Notes: generated by a model not told the origin, from the sequence alone. Numbered from the stretch's first letter, positions 49,301-60,185 are shown. The stretch: DNA of 64,000 bases from Acanthosoma haemorrhoidale (GCA_930367205.1 OV884015.1:81458841-81522840), one strand, 5' to 3'. Program-made: numbers and translations.

Positions 49301-51062
49301 TATAAGAGAGAGCTATATATTATAGTCTATAGCATGTATATAAGAGAGAACTATCTATGATGGTCTATAGCATGTATATAAGAGAGAGCTATATATTATA
49401 GTCTATAGCATGTATATAAGAGAGAACAATCTATGATGGTCTATAGCATGTATATAAGAGAGAACTATCTATGATGGTCTATAGCATGTATATAAGAGAG
49501 AACTATCTATGATGGTCTATAGCATGTATATAAGAGAGAGCTATATATTATAGTCTATAGCATGTATATAAGAGAGAACAATCTATGATGGTCTATAGCA
49601 TGTATATAAGAGAGAACTATCTATGATGGTCTATAGCATGTATATAAGAGAGAACTATCTATGATGGTCTATAGCATGTATATAAGAAAGAACTATCTAT
49701 GATGGTCTATAGCATGTATATAAGAGAGAACTATCTATGATGGTCTATAGCATGTATATAAGAGAGAACTATCTATGATGGTCTATAACATGTATATAAG
49801 AGAGAGCTATATATTATAGTCTATAGCATGTATATAAGAGAGAACAATCTATGATGGTCTATAGCATGTATATAAGAGAGAACTATCTATGATGGTCTAT
49901 AGCATGTATATAAGAGAGAACTATCTATGATGGTCTATAGCATGTATATAAGAAAGAACTATCTATGATGGTCTATAGCATGTATATAAGAAAGAACTAT
50001 CTATGATGGTCTATAGCATGTATATAAGAGAGAACTATCTATGATGGTCTATAGCATGTATATAAGAGAGAACTATCTATGATGGTCTATAGCATGTATA
50101 TAAGAGAGAACTATCTATGATGGTCTATAGCATGTATATAAGAGAGAACTATCTATGATGGTCTATAGCATGTATATAAGAGAGAACTATCTATGATGGT
50201 CTATAGCATGTATATAAGAGAGAACTATCTATGATGGTCTATAGCATGTATATAAGAGAGAACTATCTATGATGGTCTATAGCATGTATATAAGAGAGAA
50301 CTATCTATGATGGTCTGTAGCATGTATATAAGAGAGAACTATCTATGATGGTCTATAACATGTATATAAGAGAGAGCTATATATTATAGTCTATAGCATG
50401 TATATAAGAGAGAACAATCTATGATGGTCTATAGCATGTATATAAGAGAGAACTATCTATGATGGTCTATAGCATGTATATAAGAGAGAACTATCTATGA
50501 TGGTCTATAGCATGTATATAAGAAAGAACTATCTATGATGGTCTATAGCATGTATATAAGAAAGAACTATCTATGATGGTCTATAGCATGTATATAAGAG
50601 AGAACTATCTATGATGGTCTATAGCATGTATATAAGAGAGAACTATCTATGATGGTCTATAGCATGTATATAAGAGAGAACTATCTATGATGGTCTATAG
50701 CATGTATATAAGAGAGAACTATCTATGATGGTCTATAGCATGTATATAAGAGAGAACTATCTATGATGGTCTATAGCATGTATATAAGAGAGAACTATCT
50801 ATGATGGTCTATAGCATGTATATAAGAGAGAACTATCTATGATGGTCTATAGCATGTATATAAGAGAGAACTATCTATGATGGTCTATAGCATGTATATA
50901 AGAGAGAACTATCTATGATGGTCTATAGCATGTATATAAGAGAGAACTATCTATGATGGTCTATAGCATGTATATAAGAGAGAACTATCTATGATGGTCT
51001 ATAGCATGTATATAAGAGAGAACTATCTATGATGGTCTATAACATGTATATAAGAGAGAACT
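43397..51062. repeat. 38-bp satellite array, right part (202 monomers)
   Basis: It starts with the second copy of the hAT target duplication. TCTATA anchors fall at 43398 + 38k up to 51036, again with no net indel. The first 0.6 kb is a five-monomer (190-bp) higher-order unit repeated four times (class 3 monomers at 43461, 43651, 43841 and 44031). 44.68-45.93 kb is a run of 32 class-1 monomers. 46.73-47.96 kb recurs at 48.82-50.05 kb with an exact 2090-bp (55-monomer) offset, including rare variants such as CTATAGCTTG (47161 and 49251). The array ends sharply at AACTTAATGAGC. Confidence 0.98.
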
Positions 51063-52169
51063 TAATGAGCTGTAAGAGTCAGTTTCTCTACTTCAGTTTT
51101 CATTATCTGACTTGCTACTTTGATATTTAAGTAGCTACTCGTTTTTCTCACAATGAAAACACCCTTGTATGGACATTTTCTCTAGACATTCAGTTTTTAG
51201 GAAAGTTGCCCACTAATCAATAGGAGGTTTGATAGACGATATGCTCATTTTTCGAGGAATTTCTTCAAATTGTTGTATGGTATTGTCAAAATGTACTTAC
51301 AATCCAGCTAGCCTTTGAGGCTGATTTTCCGATTTCTTCTCTTGCTTGCTTGGTCCACGCCCAGATCGTGCATTGACCTCAGGACAGCCATTTAGAGTAA
51401 TGTCGCAGCAGTCTTAAGAGCTTTGCCGTTCGTGAGTTGGCCACATTTGTGTCCAACAAACAGCAGCATGGAAAGTTCAACACGAACGTCATTCCTGACC
51501 AATACTACTTAATACCAAAAACGGTAGCCCAAGGTTGGAGACTCCACTTAACATATGAGTAAAATAATGGCAAATAAAAAAGTATCCTTGATGGCGGAGG
51601 GATAAAATGTAAATCTGATGACTGCTGCTGTGAGATAACCAAGGTTGTTTAGATGGCGCTGGCTGGGCTGGCCAGTTTCCAGTCAATTTACTTGTTTATT
51701 GCCAAGGCGGAAGTAAGAGGCTATACTTTCAAATAGGTACGATTGCTTTTCGTCTGTCTGTTCACTTTGAGATAGCAATCATACAATCGGTCTAAAATTT
51801 TGATTGTGTACTCAACAACTTACTCTGGATTTGTTTTGGTTAAGATATAACAAAAAAAGTTAGTTAAGGGTGCAATATCACATTTGATGGTTTAAATAAT
51901 TTTACTGATTACTGTCGCTTGATTGATTCTGAGTTAAAAGCAACTAGTAATTAATATAAATATTGAAAAGCAATTTATCTAATAGCCCCATTGGGCACTG
52001 TCAAGAATTTGCTACAATGGCCATTGCTAATTTAATTTAATATTACAAAAGAAGTAATTAAACTGATTTATGTTTTCCCCTAAACGCCGAATATATTATA
52101 TATATTCTTAAATTGGTAATACTACTGAATATACTAGGGAAAATTTTTTTTTTCTATTTGTTTTCATTA
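51063..52169. other. Unique DNA right of the satellite, no gene seen
   Basis: No exon is supported. 51740-51800 (CGTCTGTCTGTTCAC... and on) looks like a dispersed insect repeat, but nothing else in the window confirms it. Confidence 0.4.
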
Positions 52170-52174
52170 CACAG

Positions 52175-52810
52175 TATAGCGACCGCTAACTACATAAGAT
52201 GAATCACCCTATACTCTATTGTATATATATTGTAAGCAAACGTAAATAACATGAACTAAATATATTATAGACAAATGTAAATGTGGTGAGCAATAAAAAG
52301 GGCGGGGGCCAAGTAGTCACACGAGATGGCTCACCAGCTGTCAGTCGCAGATACCTCACCATATGAGGAAACCTGCGGGTCCTAAGCAACCCTTTGCAGC
52401 CTCTCCCAGGGGACAGGGCTGGCCGGGTAATTAGGCGTCGGTCGCGGGTACCTCACCACATGAGGGAACCGACCGCAGGCCAAAGCAACCCTTGCCAGCC
52501 TCTCCCAGTAGACAAGGCTGGGCAGGGTACTTAAGGCGGGCTCCTAGCCCCCTGTAAATCAGTCTCTCGTTACCTCTACTCGTTGACGCGTGGCTTCCAC
52601 TCGAACTCTGAAAACTTGACTAATTCTTTATGAAAAACCTCTGTACCTCTTCTCTTGAACAAAGTGCATTGTCGGGGCACATACCTATCAAAAATGGAGT
52701 CAGATAGTAACGCCGTCATGAAACGATTATCCAGGTTATAAACTCAAGCAAACCCTCACTTGTCACCAGAAGCTAGGGTAAACCGGCAACCCCCTCGTGA
52801 CGACCCGACA
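52175..52810 (+). mobile_element. Solo LTR (636 bp) with 5-bp target duplication CACAG
   Basis: It starts TATAGCGACCGCTAACTAC (first dinucleotide TG mutated to TA), ends CCCTCGTGACGACCCGACA, and is flanked by CACAG at 52170-52174 and 52811-52815. Both ends match the LTR at 54245, but U3 differs and contains an imperfect internal duplication (two blocks with TACCTCACCA.ATGAGG). TCAGT (about 52559) lies 31 nt after a TTAAGG box, a plausible initiator. Near the 3' end ATGGAGTCAGATAGTAAC opens a short frame (MESDSNAVMKRLSRL). Confidence 0.9.
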
Positions 52811-52815
52811 CACAG

Positions 52816-54088
52816 TAATTTACTCACTGATGACACATAACTTTTCATTGAATTTCTTTAATTTTTAGAATCACTGTGGCGTCAAATGTAACTGCCGTGA
52901 AAAATATCTCTAAAAAAAACAGTAATTGAGTTAATATTTTAATGGCTTTGAGTAATTACAGTGATAAAATACATATAAATATTGATTAGGGGAAATTTAT
53001 CTTTAATTTGATACCATGCGCAAGATGAAAGCAAAATACTTATTTTTTTATTACCAAGTATTATCAACCATTAATTATGTTTTGTGTAGTTGAAAATATT
53101 TTTCATGTCGTTAAGTTATCAAATGCTATTTTGTCCGTCATGAAATTTCAATTTTATGGGTGAAACAGAGGTCTGTTACCTCCTGAATATACGATTATTA
53201 ATTGCAAGGACAGATTAATAATCGTATATTCTTGATCAGAATATAATATTATTGGTAATAATGATAATAATCATCCATTTAAAATTAAATAAAATCTTTA
53301 AATAATAAAAAATTGCGAGTCTACTAATCAGTCTATATTTATTCTACTGTTATTAATAATTGTTTTAATTTTCATTTGAGCTGTTAAATAAGTACGATAT
53401 TATTATTTTAACCTATTTACATTTGTATTAAATATTAATAAAGCCAAATTTAATTTTTAAAAAATAAAGATGCTGAAGATATAAAACGTATGTAAACAAT
53501 CTATAAATTATGTGCATATACAAAACGACGTAGACATTGTACGTCTCACATCTCAAACTATTCTTGCACGAAAATATCTGAATACAACGAAAACTCTACA
53601 ACTGTGCAAAACGAATTTATGTAACTCAAAATGACATTCTCTAGGAGTTGTAACAAATGCCAAGAAGGGGAATTAATTTACACTGAAGACAGACATTTCA
53701 GATAAAGACGATGTGCAGAATATGATCATGTTTAAAACTCTTTTCTCAAAAAAATATATATCCTTTATTTTTTTTATTTTTCCCTTTCGTTTGAATTCCA
53801 CTATCTTTCCTGATATATTTTCCGCTGACTTTCAATTTATTTATCCCATTCCACATCATTTATTTCCTACTGTCATTATTTTCTTTTCTCAATCAATATT
53901 CAGCGGTTGAGAAAATATAATCGAAATTAAACTTGACCAACTAATATAAAGAACTATCCATCATACAAAGAAAAATATAAACCCCAAAGCAAAAATGGAG
54001 ACAAAGCTTAAAACTCACCAATTTGCTGACGACTGGATAGAAGACAGAACAGGCGATTATAATATATAATTATAAAAGCATGTTGTAT
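52816..54088. other. AT-rich DNA with a hairpin and an RT scrap
   Basis: No gene. 53185-53231 is a perfect 18-bp inverted repeat. 54007-54050 encodes LKTHQFADDWIED on the plus strand, similar to an RT motif C box, but with no extended support. Confidence 0.4.
53185..53231. repeat. 18-bp perfect stem-loop
   Basis: GAATATACGATTATTAAT and its exact reverse complement around an 11-nt loop (TGCAAGGACAG). It could be a small MITE remnant or a structured RNA. Confidence 0.85.
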
Positions 54089-54244
54089 TAAAACATCAAC
54101 TCACTTGGTGAAATTGTGTAAAAACACCTACTCAACTGGGAAAATTGAGTTAAAACATTAACATGCCTGGTGAAATTGTGTAGAAACTGCAGCATACCAG
54201 CTGAAATAGTGTAAAAACATCAACTCACCTGGTGAAATTGTGTT
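54089..54244 (+). repeat. 31-bp minisatellite, about five degenerate copies
   Basis: Units start AAACATCAACTCACYTGG and recur at 54091, 54122, 54153, 54184 and 54215. A sixth, partial unit resumes at 55087 after the solo LTR, so the LTR inserted into this array. Confidence 0.9.
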
Positions 54245-55083
54245 TGTAGCGACCGCTAATTACATAAGATAAATCACCCTATACTCTGTTGTATATATTG
54301 TTAATTGTTTATAATATGTTGTAAATTAATTTAAACAGATGTAAATAACATTACCAAACCATAAGTCATACCAGTGTAAATATTGTAAACAATAAAAGAC
54401 GCAGCTGCAAAAAACTAGTCAGAGACCTGGAAGGGAAAAGCACCGAGGCCTTGTTCACTGCCTAGAACAAAGCGTCACCGCAACCCTGCGGTATGGTTGG
54501 TCAGAATAACGCTTCAGATTATTGGCTACTGACAGCCACCTCTGACTATAAAAAGGGCCGGGTTTTAGCCTGTAAATTATTCTCACAACGACTGGTAAGC
54601 CTGCAGCTGCACTGATGTTTCAAGATTTGGCCTTCTCATTTATGAGAACATCTCTCTTCCTAACCTCGCTATGTTTTAGTCTAGCCTCGTCAGACCCCAC
54701 ACTTTCCTAGTGGGATTCTCTGCCTTCGTCTCGCTAAAACTAGCACCTCCTTGGGAGAGACTTCTCCCTCGCAGACAACGGTTGCCGTGGCCCTGCAAAC
54801 TTTACCTAGTAGTGTCTCCCACGGCAATCCAGTCTGCCTCTCTTCGGTTCACACTCACCTTTGGGATCCGGACGATTTTCGCCTACTCTAAGATACCGAG
54901 TGTGAATTCGTGGACACTCCAAGACCACATAAACTACCTACCTGCCTACCCAATACCTCTTCTCCTGAACATAGTGCACAGTCGGGGCACATACCTATCA
55001 AATATGGAGTCAGATAGTACAGTAGTAAGTCCCGTCATGAAGCAATTGTCCAGGTGCAATTGCCCCCTCGTGACGACCCGACA
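54245..55083 (+). mobile_element. Solo LTR (839 bp) with 5-bp target duplication GTGTT
   Basis: It runs from TGTAGCGACCGCTAATTAC to CTCGTGACGACCCGACA and is flanked by GTGTT at 54240-54244 and 55084-55088. TATAAAAAG at 54547-54555 is a likely promoter box. Near the 3' end (from about 55002) ATGGAGTCAGATAGTACAG opens a frame, MESDSTVVSPVMKQLSRC, that stays open to the LTR end. The central region matches the solo LTR at 20.14-20.48 kb. No internal region or second LTR is present. Confidence 0.92.
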
Positions 55084-55109
55084 GTGTTAAAACATCAACT
55101 CACTTATTC

Positions 55110-57180
55110 AGAGTTGATATGACTGTATCCTTCTGCCCGTCCCCAATAGTGGACCCCTTCTCTTCAGCACTAAAAAGCTTCCTTACTTTCACGACCTCCT
55201 CCAAGAATTTAAATCAGCGTTCAAATCTCCCAATTATTTATCCTGCCCTCCCGACTTGTAGTTCCATTCTCACACATCTCCTTCCTTTGATTTTTCTTTT
55301 CTTATCCGTGCCAAAAACTTTTGGAACTGTCCCACCGATAGTCTTCGTTCATCCACTCTTCTTAGCTTTCAATCTAGATTTTACCAGATCCTTATCTCCC
55401 TCCAATTCTTTTTATTCATTTCCGATTCTAATAATTCCTATATTTTCATTATTTTCTTAGTTGCGATTGTCTGCGAATGTCTACCTCTACTCTAATTTAT
55501 GTTTCCTGTTGCAATATGTACATTGGCCCTTTATTATTTATAAGCTTATCATACCAGTATCATATGTTTTAATTATTTTTTGTCAGCTAGACATTCTTAT
55601 TTTGTTCCTTTTACATATTCTAAGGGGACAATGTCTCAGAACTAAAAGAATGAAGAAAGTGGAACTCCATTAGTAGAAATTAAAAGATGCCGATGACCTC
55701 AGTGGTTGAAATTGTCCATAGAAATGCAAATTAACAGGTTGTTTCTAGGATTAAAAGTTTTTTCAACAATGGAATTTTTGGTTTCGGTTTTATCATTATT
55801 TTCGTCTCAATATATTTAAGAAATAATATCTACTAGTATAAAAATAGTAAATAAAAACTAATATTTTTTGCGTTCCTTGGATTATTTGTACGCTATTAAC
55901 ATTAACGTGGAATCGTACATCGAACCAATATTAGAAGCATATGCACATATGCATGCAAATAGACCATCACTGATCAATGAGAAATTTGGCAAATGTATTC
56001 GTATCTCAGCTAAATCATATAAGATATTAGATTTTTTTTTTAAAACAGTCTAAACAATACATACAGTTCTTCGCTCAAAAACTCGTTTAGTTGAATGTAG
56101 TAACGTTTATATATTTGATAATTTGGAGAGTAATACCTCCATCGAGGTAAAAATTAACAATATTTAAAAGAGCTGATTCCCTAATATCATCCATTATTTA
56201 TCCATTTAAAAAAAAAAAAAAAAATCGACGATCTAGTGAAATACAGAAAACTGTGATCGTGCTTTTTACGCATATTAGTTCGAGTGACTATCATAGAATC
56301 ACATAACCTCAAAATTCTCTTATCCCAAATGGAGCTTTGCGGCAGCCATTAGCGATCATTAAAAGTTAATGGTTCAAATTACTTTCACCTTATGACGCAG
56401 ATCATGCTCCCCAGTTCTGTTTAATTCCTTAACCCATCTGACATCTGACTAAGGTTCCATGGTTTATACCTCAAACACTGAGGATCCGCACACGAGAACC
56501 GAAAGACAAGAGCTCAATCAAACTCAATCTAAGTTTACGGACTTGGAGGACGACGACAAAGCACTAGAATATCATATCCATCCTTCCAATCCAAACTCCT
56601 CAAAGCATAACACCAGCTTTCCAAGTATCCGAGGTAAACACCCTGCGTCCCGAAAAAACCCCAAGCCCCAAGGCACTGTCAACTGATGGAACTAGATAGC
56701 CTATTAACGCAGGGTTTTATCAGCAAGAGCATTCTCGGCAGCTGGGACCAGCGAACCTGTAGTTAAGGAATATTCCGGCAGACGGTCTGAAGAGCTACCT
56801 ATTTTCTAATACCTTAAAATACAGGAATGTAAGTGATCTAGTTTCGAAGGTAAAATCTGTATAGCAGCCACTAATGACCATCTGACAGCCCACAATTTCT
56901 CCTTGTTCCCAATCAACATGCTCACTAATATTTTTCCTGTATCATTCTCAGTATTACTGTAGAGTGGTGCTCTAGGTTTTGTAACCTAAGAGTAAGAAGT
57001 CTATGTGAGGTCATTCATACATTAGAAGTGTCTATTCTTGCTGCAAACTTATTAGCTAACTTCTCGACCAGTCCTATTTGAGTTTTCCATTTGTAAGGAT
57101 TTCTACTCTATCATCTGATATGTAAATACAAGCTCGGATTTATCATTAAACACTTGTGAATCCATTTCTCGGTTGTGAGT
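55110..57180. other. Mostly pyrimidine-rich or AT-rich DNA, no gene supported
   Basis: 55119-55673 is strongly pyrimidine-rich on the plus strand and gives Ser/Pro/Leu-rich frames by composition alone. A 75-codon frame at 56459-56686 (acidic, Ser/Asn/Pro-rich) has a plausible ATG but no recognisable domain; it could be a retroelement ORF1 scrap. Confidence 0.35.
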
Positions 57181-57189
57181 CAATTGAAA

Positions 57190-57870
57190 TAAAAAACATA
57201 TGAAGAACTTTACAGACTATTTCAAAGGAGATCCCACCTCTCAACAGAATAATTAACTAATTCACAAAGTTGTACTAAAACCAATCTGGACATACGGAAT
57301 AGAGTTATGGGGGACGTCAAGCGTATCCAATCCTTTCAATCAAAAGCCCTGAAATCAATAGTTAATGCCCCTTATTATCTGGTTGGCCAAAAAGTCCATT
57401 CGGTTTTTACATCAACAACAAAACCCTTCATAACGATCTTAATATAATCTAAATTCTTGAACTCATCCCTTCCAAGTTCATAAAATTCTATAGTAACCTG
57501 TCCAACTACCCTAATCTACTAGCACTATCCTTACACTACGCAACACATCTCTATAATCCTTCTCGGGCCCTCGTAACATGCTGTAAATATGTGACAGTGG
57601 GAATCCTGGCATTGGCCTGTTTTTCAAATCATGTCCTGAGCGTCTGTGGCCCTCGCGCTCTTACTTGCCTTCCACTGACTTGTATCCGGTGACGCGAATG
57701 ATGAAGGAGCGTGGGGGACTTCCCAAAACTCCGCTTCCCTTTTTGAGGGAGGTGACAACCATGTGAATTTGGGAGGTCTCTGTGATGGTTGTATATACTG
57801 TATGAATGAGCGAGAGAATGAATAAATGTAAATATGGTATGAATGAGAACATTTATAGCAATTACTTATT
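57190..57870 (+). mobile_element. Jockey-B LINE 3' fragment, decayed and interrupted
   Basis: The plus strand matches the 29-kb copy. LIHKVVLKPIWTYGIELWG is the post-palm domain, then comes an IQSFQSKALKSIVNAPYY segment in another frame, and an NNKTLHNDL segment. The 3' UTR includes the CCTGGCATTGGCC block and GTAAATATGGTATGAATGAG, also found at 21.6 kb. About 190 bp of UTR here is absent from the 21.6-kb copy. A 30-bp mariner-type end sits inside it at 57378-57407. Confidence 0.75.
57378..57407. mobile_element. Isolated mariner-type terminal inverted repeat, flanked by TA
   Basis: GGTTGGCCAAAAAGTCCATT and the following CGGTTTT resemble known mariner ends. Alignment with the Jockey-B copy at 29.4 kb shows this 30-bp block plus one TA is inserted at a TA: 57376-57377 TA, 57408-57409 TA. 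Only one end is present and there is no transposon body. Confidence 0.7.
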
Positions 57871-58710
57871 TCCCAATAAGGCAAATTGTAATTTTATCAC
57901 AAATAAGATTTGATTTAAAAAAAAAGTCACAAGATTTTTTTCCCGTTTTTAGGAAACAATCCTAATCATCTAGCCCAGTTTAACGGTATCCAAATACCAC
58001 AAAAAAGAGAATATTTTTTAAGACAAAATGTTCCTGAGAAATTTTTTGTTAACTAAACATTTATATGTATCCTACCGTATATATATTAGAAATGAATAAA
58101 GTTTTGCATCTCAGGAAAACGAAGTGACCCGATAATTAATCCCCGGAAGTTACCAGATAGTTTACTATTAAATCTGAGAAATGCCAAGGATTAGGGCAAT
58201 TAGTGTTCTATAAAATGATGCATAATAATGGCAATAACATTAAAAGCACTAAGAACATGAGAGATCCGGTTGCGAAAACTTCATAACTATCTAAATGCGA
58301 ATTCTGTATTTGTTTTATTAGACAAAGTTAGGAAAAATAAAAAAGTTAGGAATAAACTAAATGCACTGCGATTAAAATCGAATGGTGCAGATTGATTCGA
58401 CCATCAAAGAGCTCCATGTGTCTGTCCTTCAACTAATCTCATGACTAATTGAAAACCCACCACGCGTCTACGAATAACAAAAATTATGTAATCCCTACTA
58501 AAAGTTTAAAATAGTTTATATAAAAAAGAACTATAAGTATAAATGATAAAAATTATAAAATAGTAATTCAGTGGTTCAGCTCATGCTAGGCAGCCGGTTA
58601 ATCAGAAAGCATGATGATCCGGAATAGGTTAAGGGGTCTCACTGCAGTGACATTATTTTAGTCTTTAAGTTGTGATATTTTTTATTTTTAGGAATTATCA
58701 AAGGGGTACG
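57871..58710. other. AT-rich DNA, no gene seen
   Basis: No exon or element is recognised. Confidence 0.5.
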
Positions 58711-59067
58711 CTATAATTCTATAATATAATAGTATATTCTATAATATACTACAACGTATTTTGTATTTCTGCATACATAACACCCACCTCCGACAATACG
58801 TTGTCCATTAATAAATGTGAAAATCAGGTATTTTTTCCAGACAAAATCAGACGAGTCCTCTAAAGTCACCTGAACATAGTAGAGTATTTTCCAGGAACTT
58901 GTTTGTTTTGCTAAGTAGCTTTCGGATAATAGTGTGAAGGATGAACAAAAAACAAAAAAGACAAAAATTAATGTTAGTAATTTCAAACTCGGGTTCGTGT
59001 GCTTGTAAATATTTTCGATGTGTATTCTTGTCAGATCCTCAATATATACCTTCAGCAATAGTTTCAT
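58711..59067 (-). CDS. Possible exon of a type II membrane protein
   Basis: The 118-codon minus-strand frame begins MKLLLKVYIEDLTRIHIENI, has one clear membrane segment at about residues 29-47 (LKLLTLIFVFFVFCSSFTLL), then a mixed-composition stretch (TLEDSSDFVWKKY) leading to NGQRIVGGG. R-IVGG is the activation-site signature of trypsin-like proteases, and GGAG|GTGGGT right after it could be a 5' splice site. The order, short N-tail, membrane segment, stem, R-IVGG, would suit a type II membrane serine protease, but the stem is very short and the catalytic domain is not seen here. The last 25 codons look like AT-rich read-through. Confidence 0.3.
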   Translation of the reverse strand: MKLLLKVYIEDLTRIHIENIYKHTNPSLKLLTLIFVFFVFCSSFTLLSESYLAKQTSSWKILYYVQVTLEDSSDFVWKKYLIFTFINGQRIVGGGCYVCRNTKYVVVYYRIYYYIIEL

Positions 59068-59689
59068 AGCTATATGTATTCAGTGAGTATTAATTAATCC
59101 ATAGCACTTTAATTTTTGTGTATTGATAATGTACCTTTTATCTTGTCCGGTTTCAACAGGTTTTACAGCGTGGGTTATCAATGGCTGTCCGGTTAAAACT
59201 CGATATCGTTATCGGGGACAGCAGGTTGATGTAACCTGAAAGCTATGGATAATCAGGCGAGAAAATATTACGATACACATTCTACTAAGGGCTCGTGATG
59301 TTTTTTGTCAACAGGGGTATTTCATATGTTCTTTTCTTTTTAAAATCTGATTTGGCGTTCAAGGCGGAAAAACATTTCCAGAAACAGTACGGTCATCATT
59401 CCCGTATTTTCTTTTTCGACACATGCGCTAGTTCAGTATTAGTACAATTAGAATACAACTCGCCAATAATACATGTTATTCAAAAGTCTGTTTCAAGGAT
59501 TAGCTAGGAGGTAGATCTGACATACACCTGAAAGGGAATATTAACTTAATTCTTCATTGAGGACAGAATTTATAAGGCAGACAAGGTAAAGTAATAAAAC
59601 TTATCATGAGCTAATATATTTTCTTACATGTTTCCTTACATTTTATTGTTCCGGTTTTCTATAATCCGGTATTACTCTGTTTATCTGCC

Positions 59690-60185
59690 CACTCACTCAT
59701 GGCTTCACAAAGCACTTATATCCGTAGTTTCCAGTTGCCTTCGTTTCTTGTAAGCTTTGCTAAGTCTCTCCTAGCAAGGTTCTTCCAAGCCTAGGACCAC
59801 TGCCTTTCCCTCCGGCTTCTACAAATTTCAGAAACCGACCTACTCGCAGTCCTTCTGACGTCAGTATACGCTAAAACTCCATCTGTGCGTTCAAGGGTGT
59901 TCCAAATATGGTTCTCAAACGTTTTCAGCCGTAACTCGTTGAAACAGTGGTACCTTCTGGCACTGTCGACTTATATAATTATAATAATCTCAAGGAACCG
60001 GAAGAATCTCGATCTTAAAAGCCTTTAACAATACTCTATTAAAACTCCGTGATCTCATATCGATATCTGTGATCTTATCGAGAGTTTTTTCGATCACAAT
60101 GGATCCCAGATATTTGTAAGATGGCCTTTTGAAAAAATTTCTTATATCCATTGAGTCTTCCAATGATGCTTTGACAACCATGTAT
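59690..60185 (-). pseudogene. LINE reverse transcriptase 3' fragment
   Basis: On the minus strand 60180-59990 contains YKYLGSIVIEKTLDKITDID, the conserved post-palm block (YLGS.I) of RTE-like and related LINE reverse transcriptases, then RSRSFNRVL. Lower coordinates are GC-richer and may be the decayed remainder. No catalytic box remains. Confidence 0.5.

Noticed and set aside
33068..51062. CRISPR array
   Set aside because: Repeats are directly adjacent 38-bp monomers with no unique spacers, in a eukaryotic context.
33068..51062. Repeat protein encoded by the satellite
   Set aside because: 38 is not a multiple of 3 and TAA/TAG stops fall in all frames.
33068..51062. Hammerhead-ribozyme satellite
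   Set aside because: The conserved CUGANGA and GAAA core elements are absent from the monomer.
54710..55090. 126-codon protein in the 54-kb LTR (and its counterpart at 20.2 kb)
   Set aside because: The frame is not kept between the two LTR copies except for the short MESD part; the rest is LTR core sequence.
55119..55460. 113-codon Ser/Pro/Leu-rich protein
   Set aside because: Explained by a pyrimidine-rich strand; no domain or homologous copy in the window.
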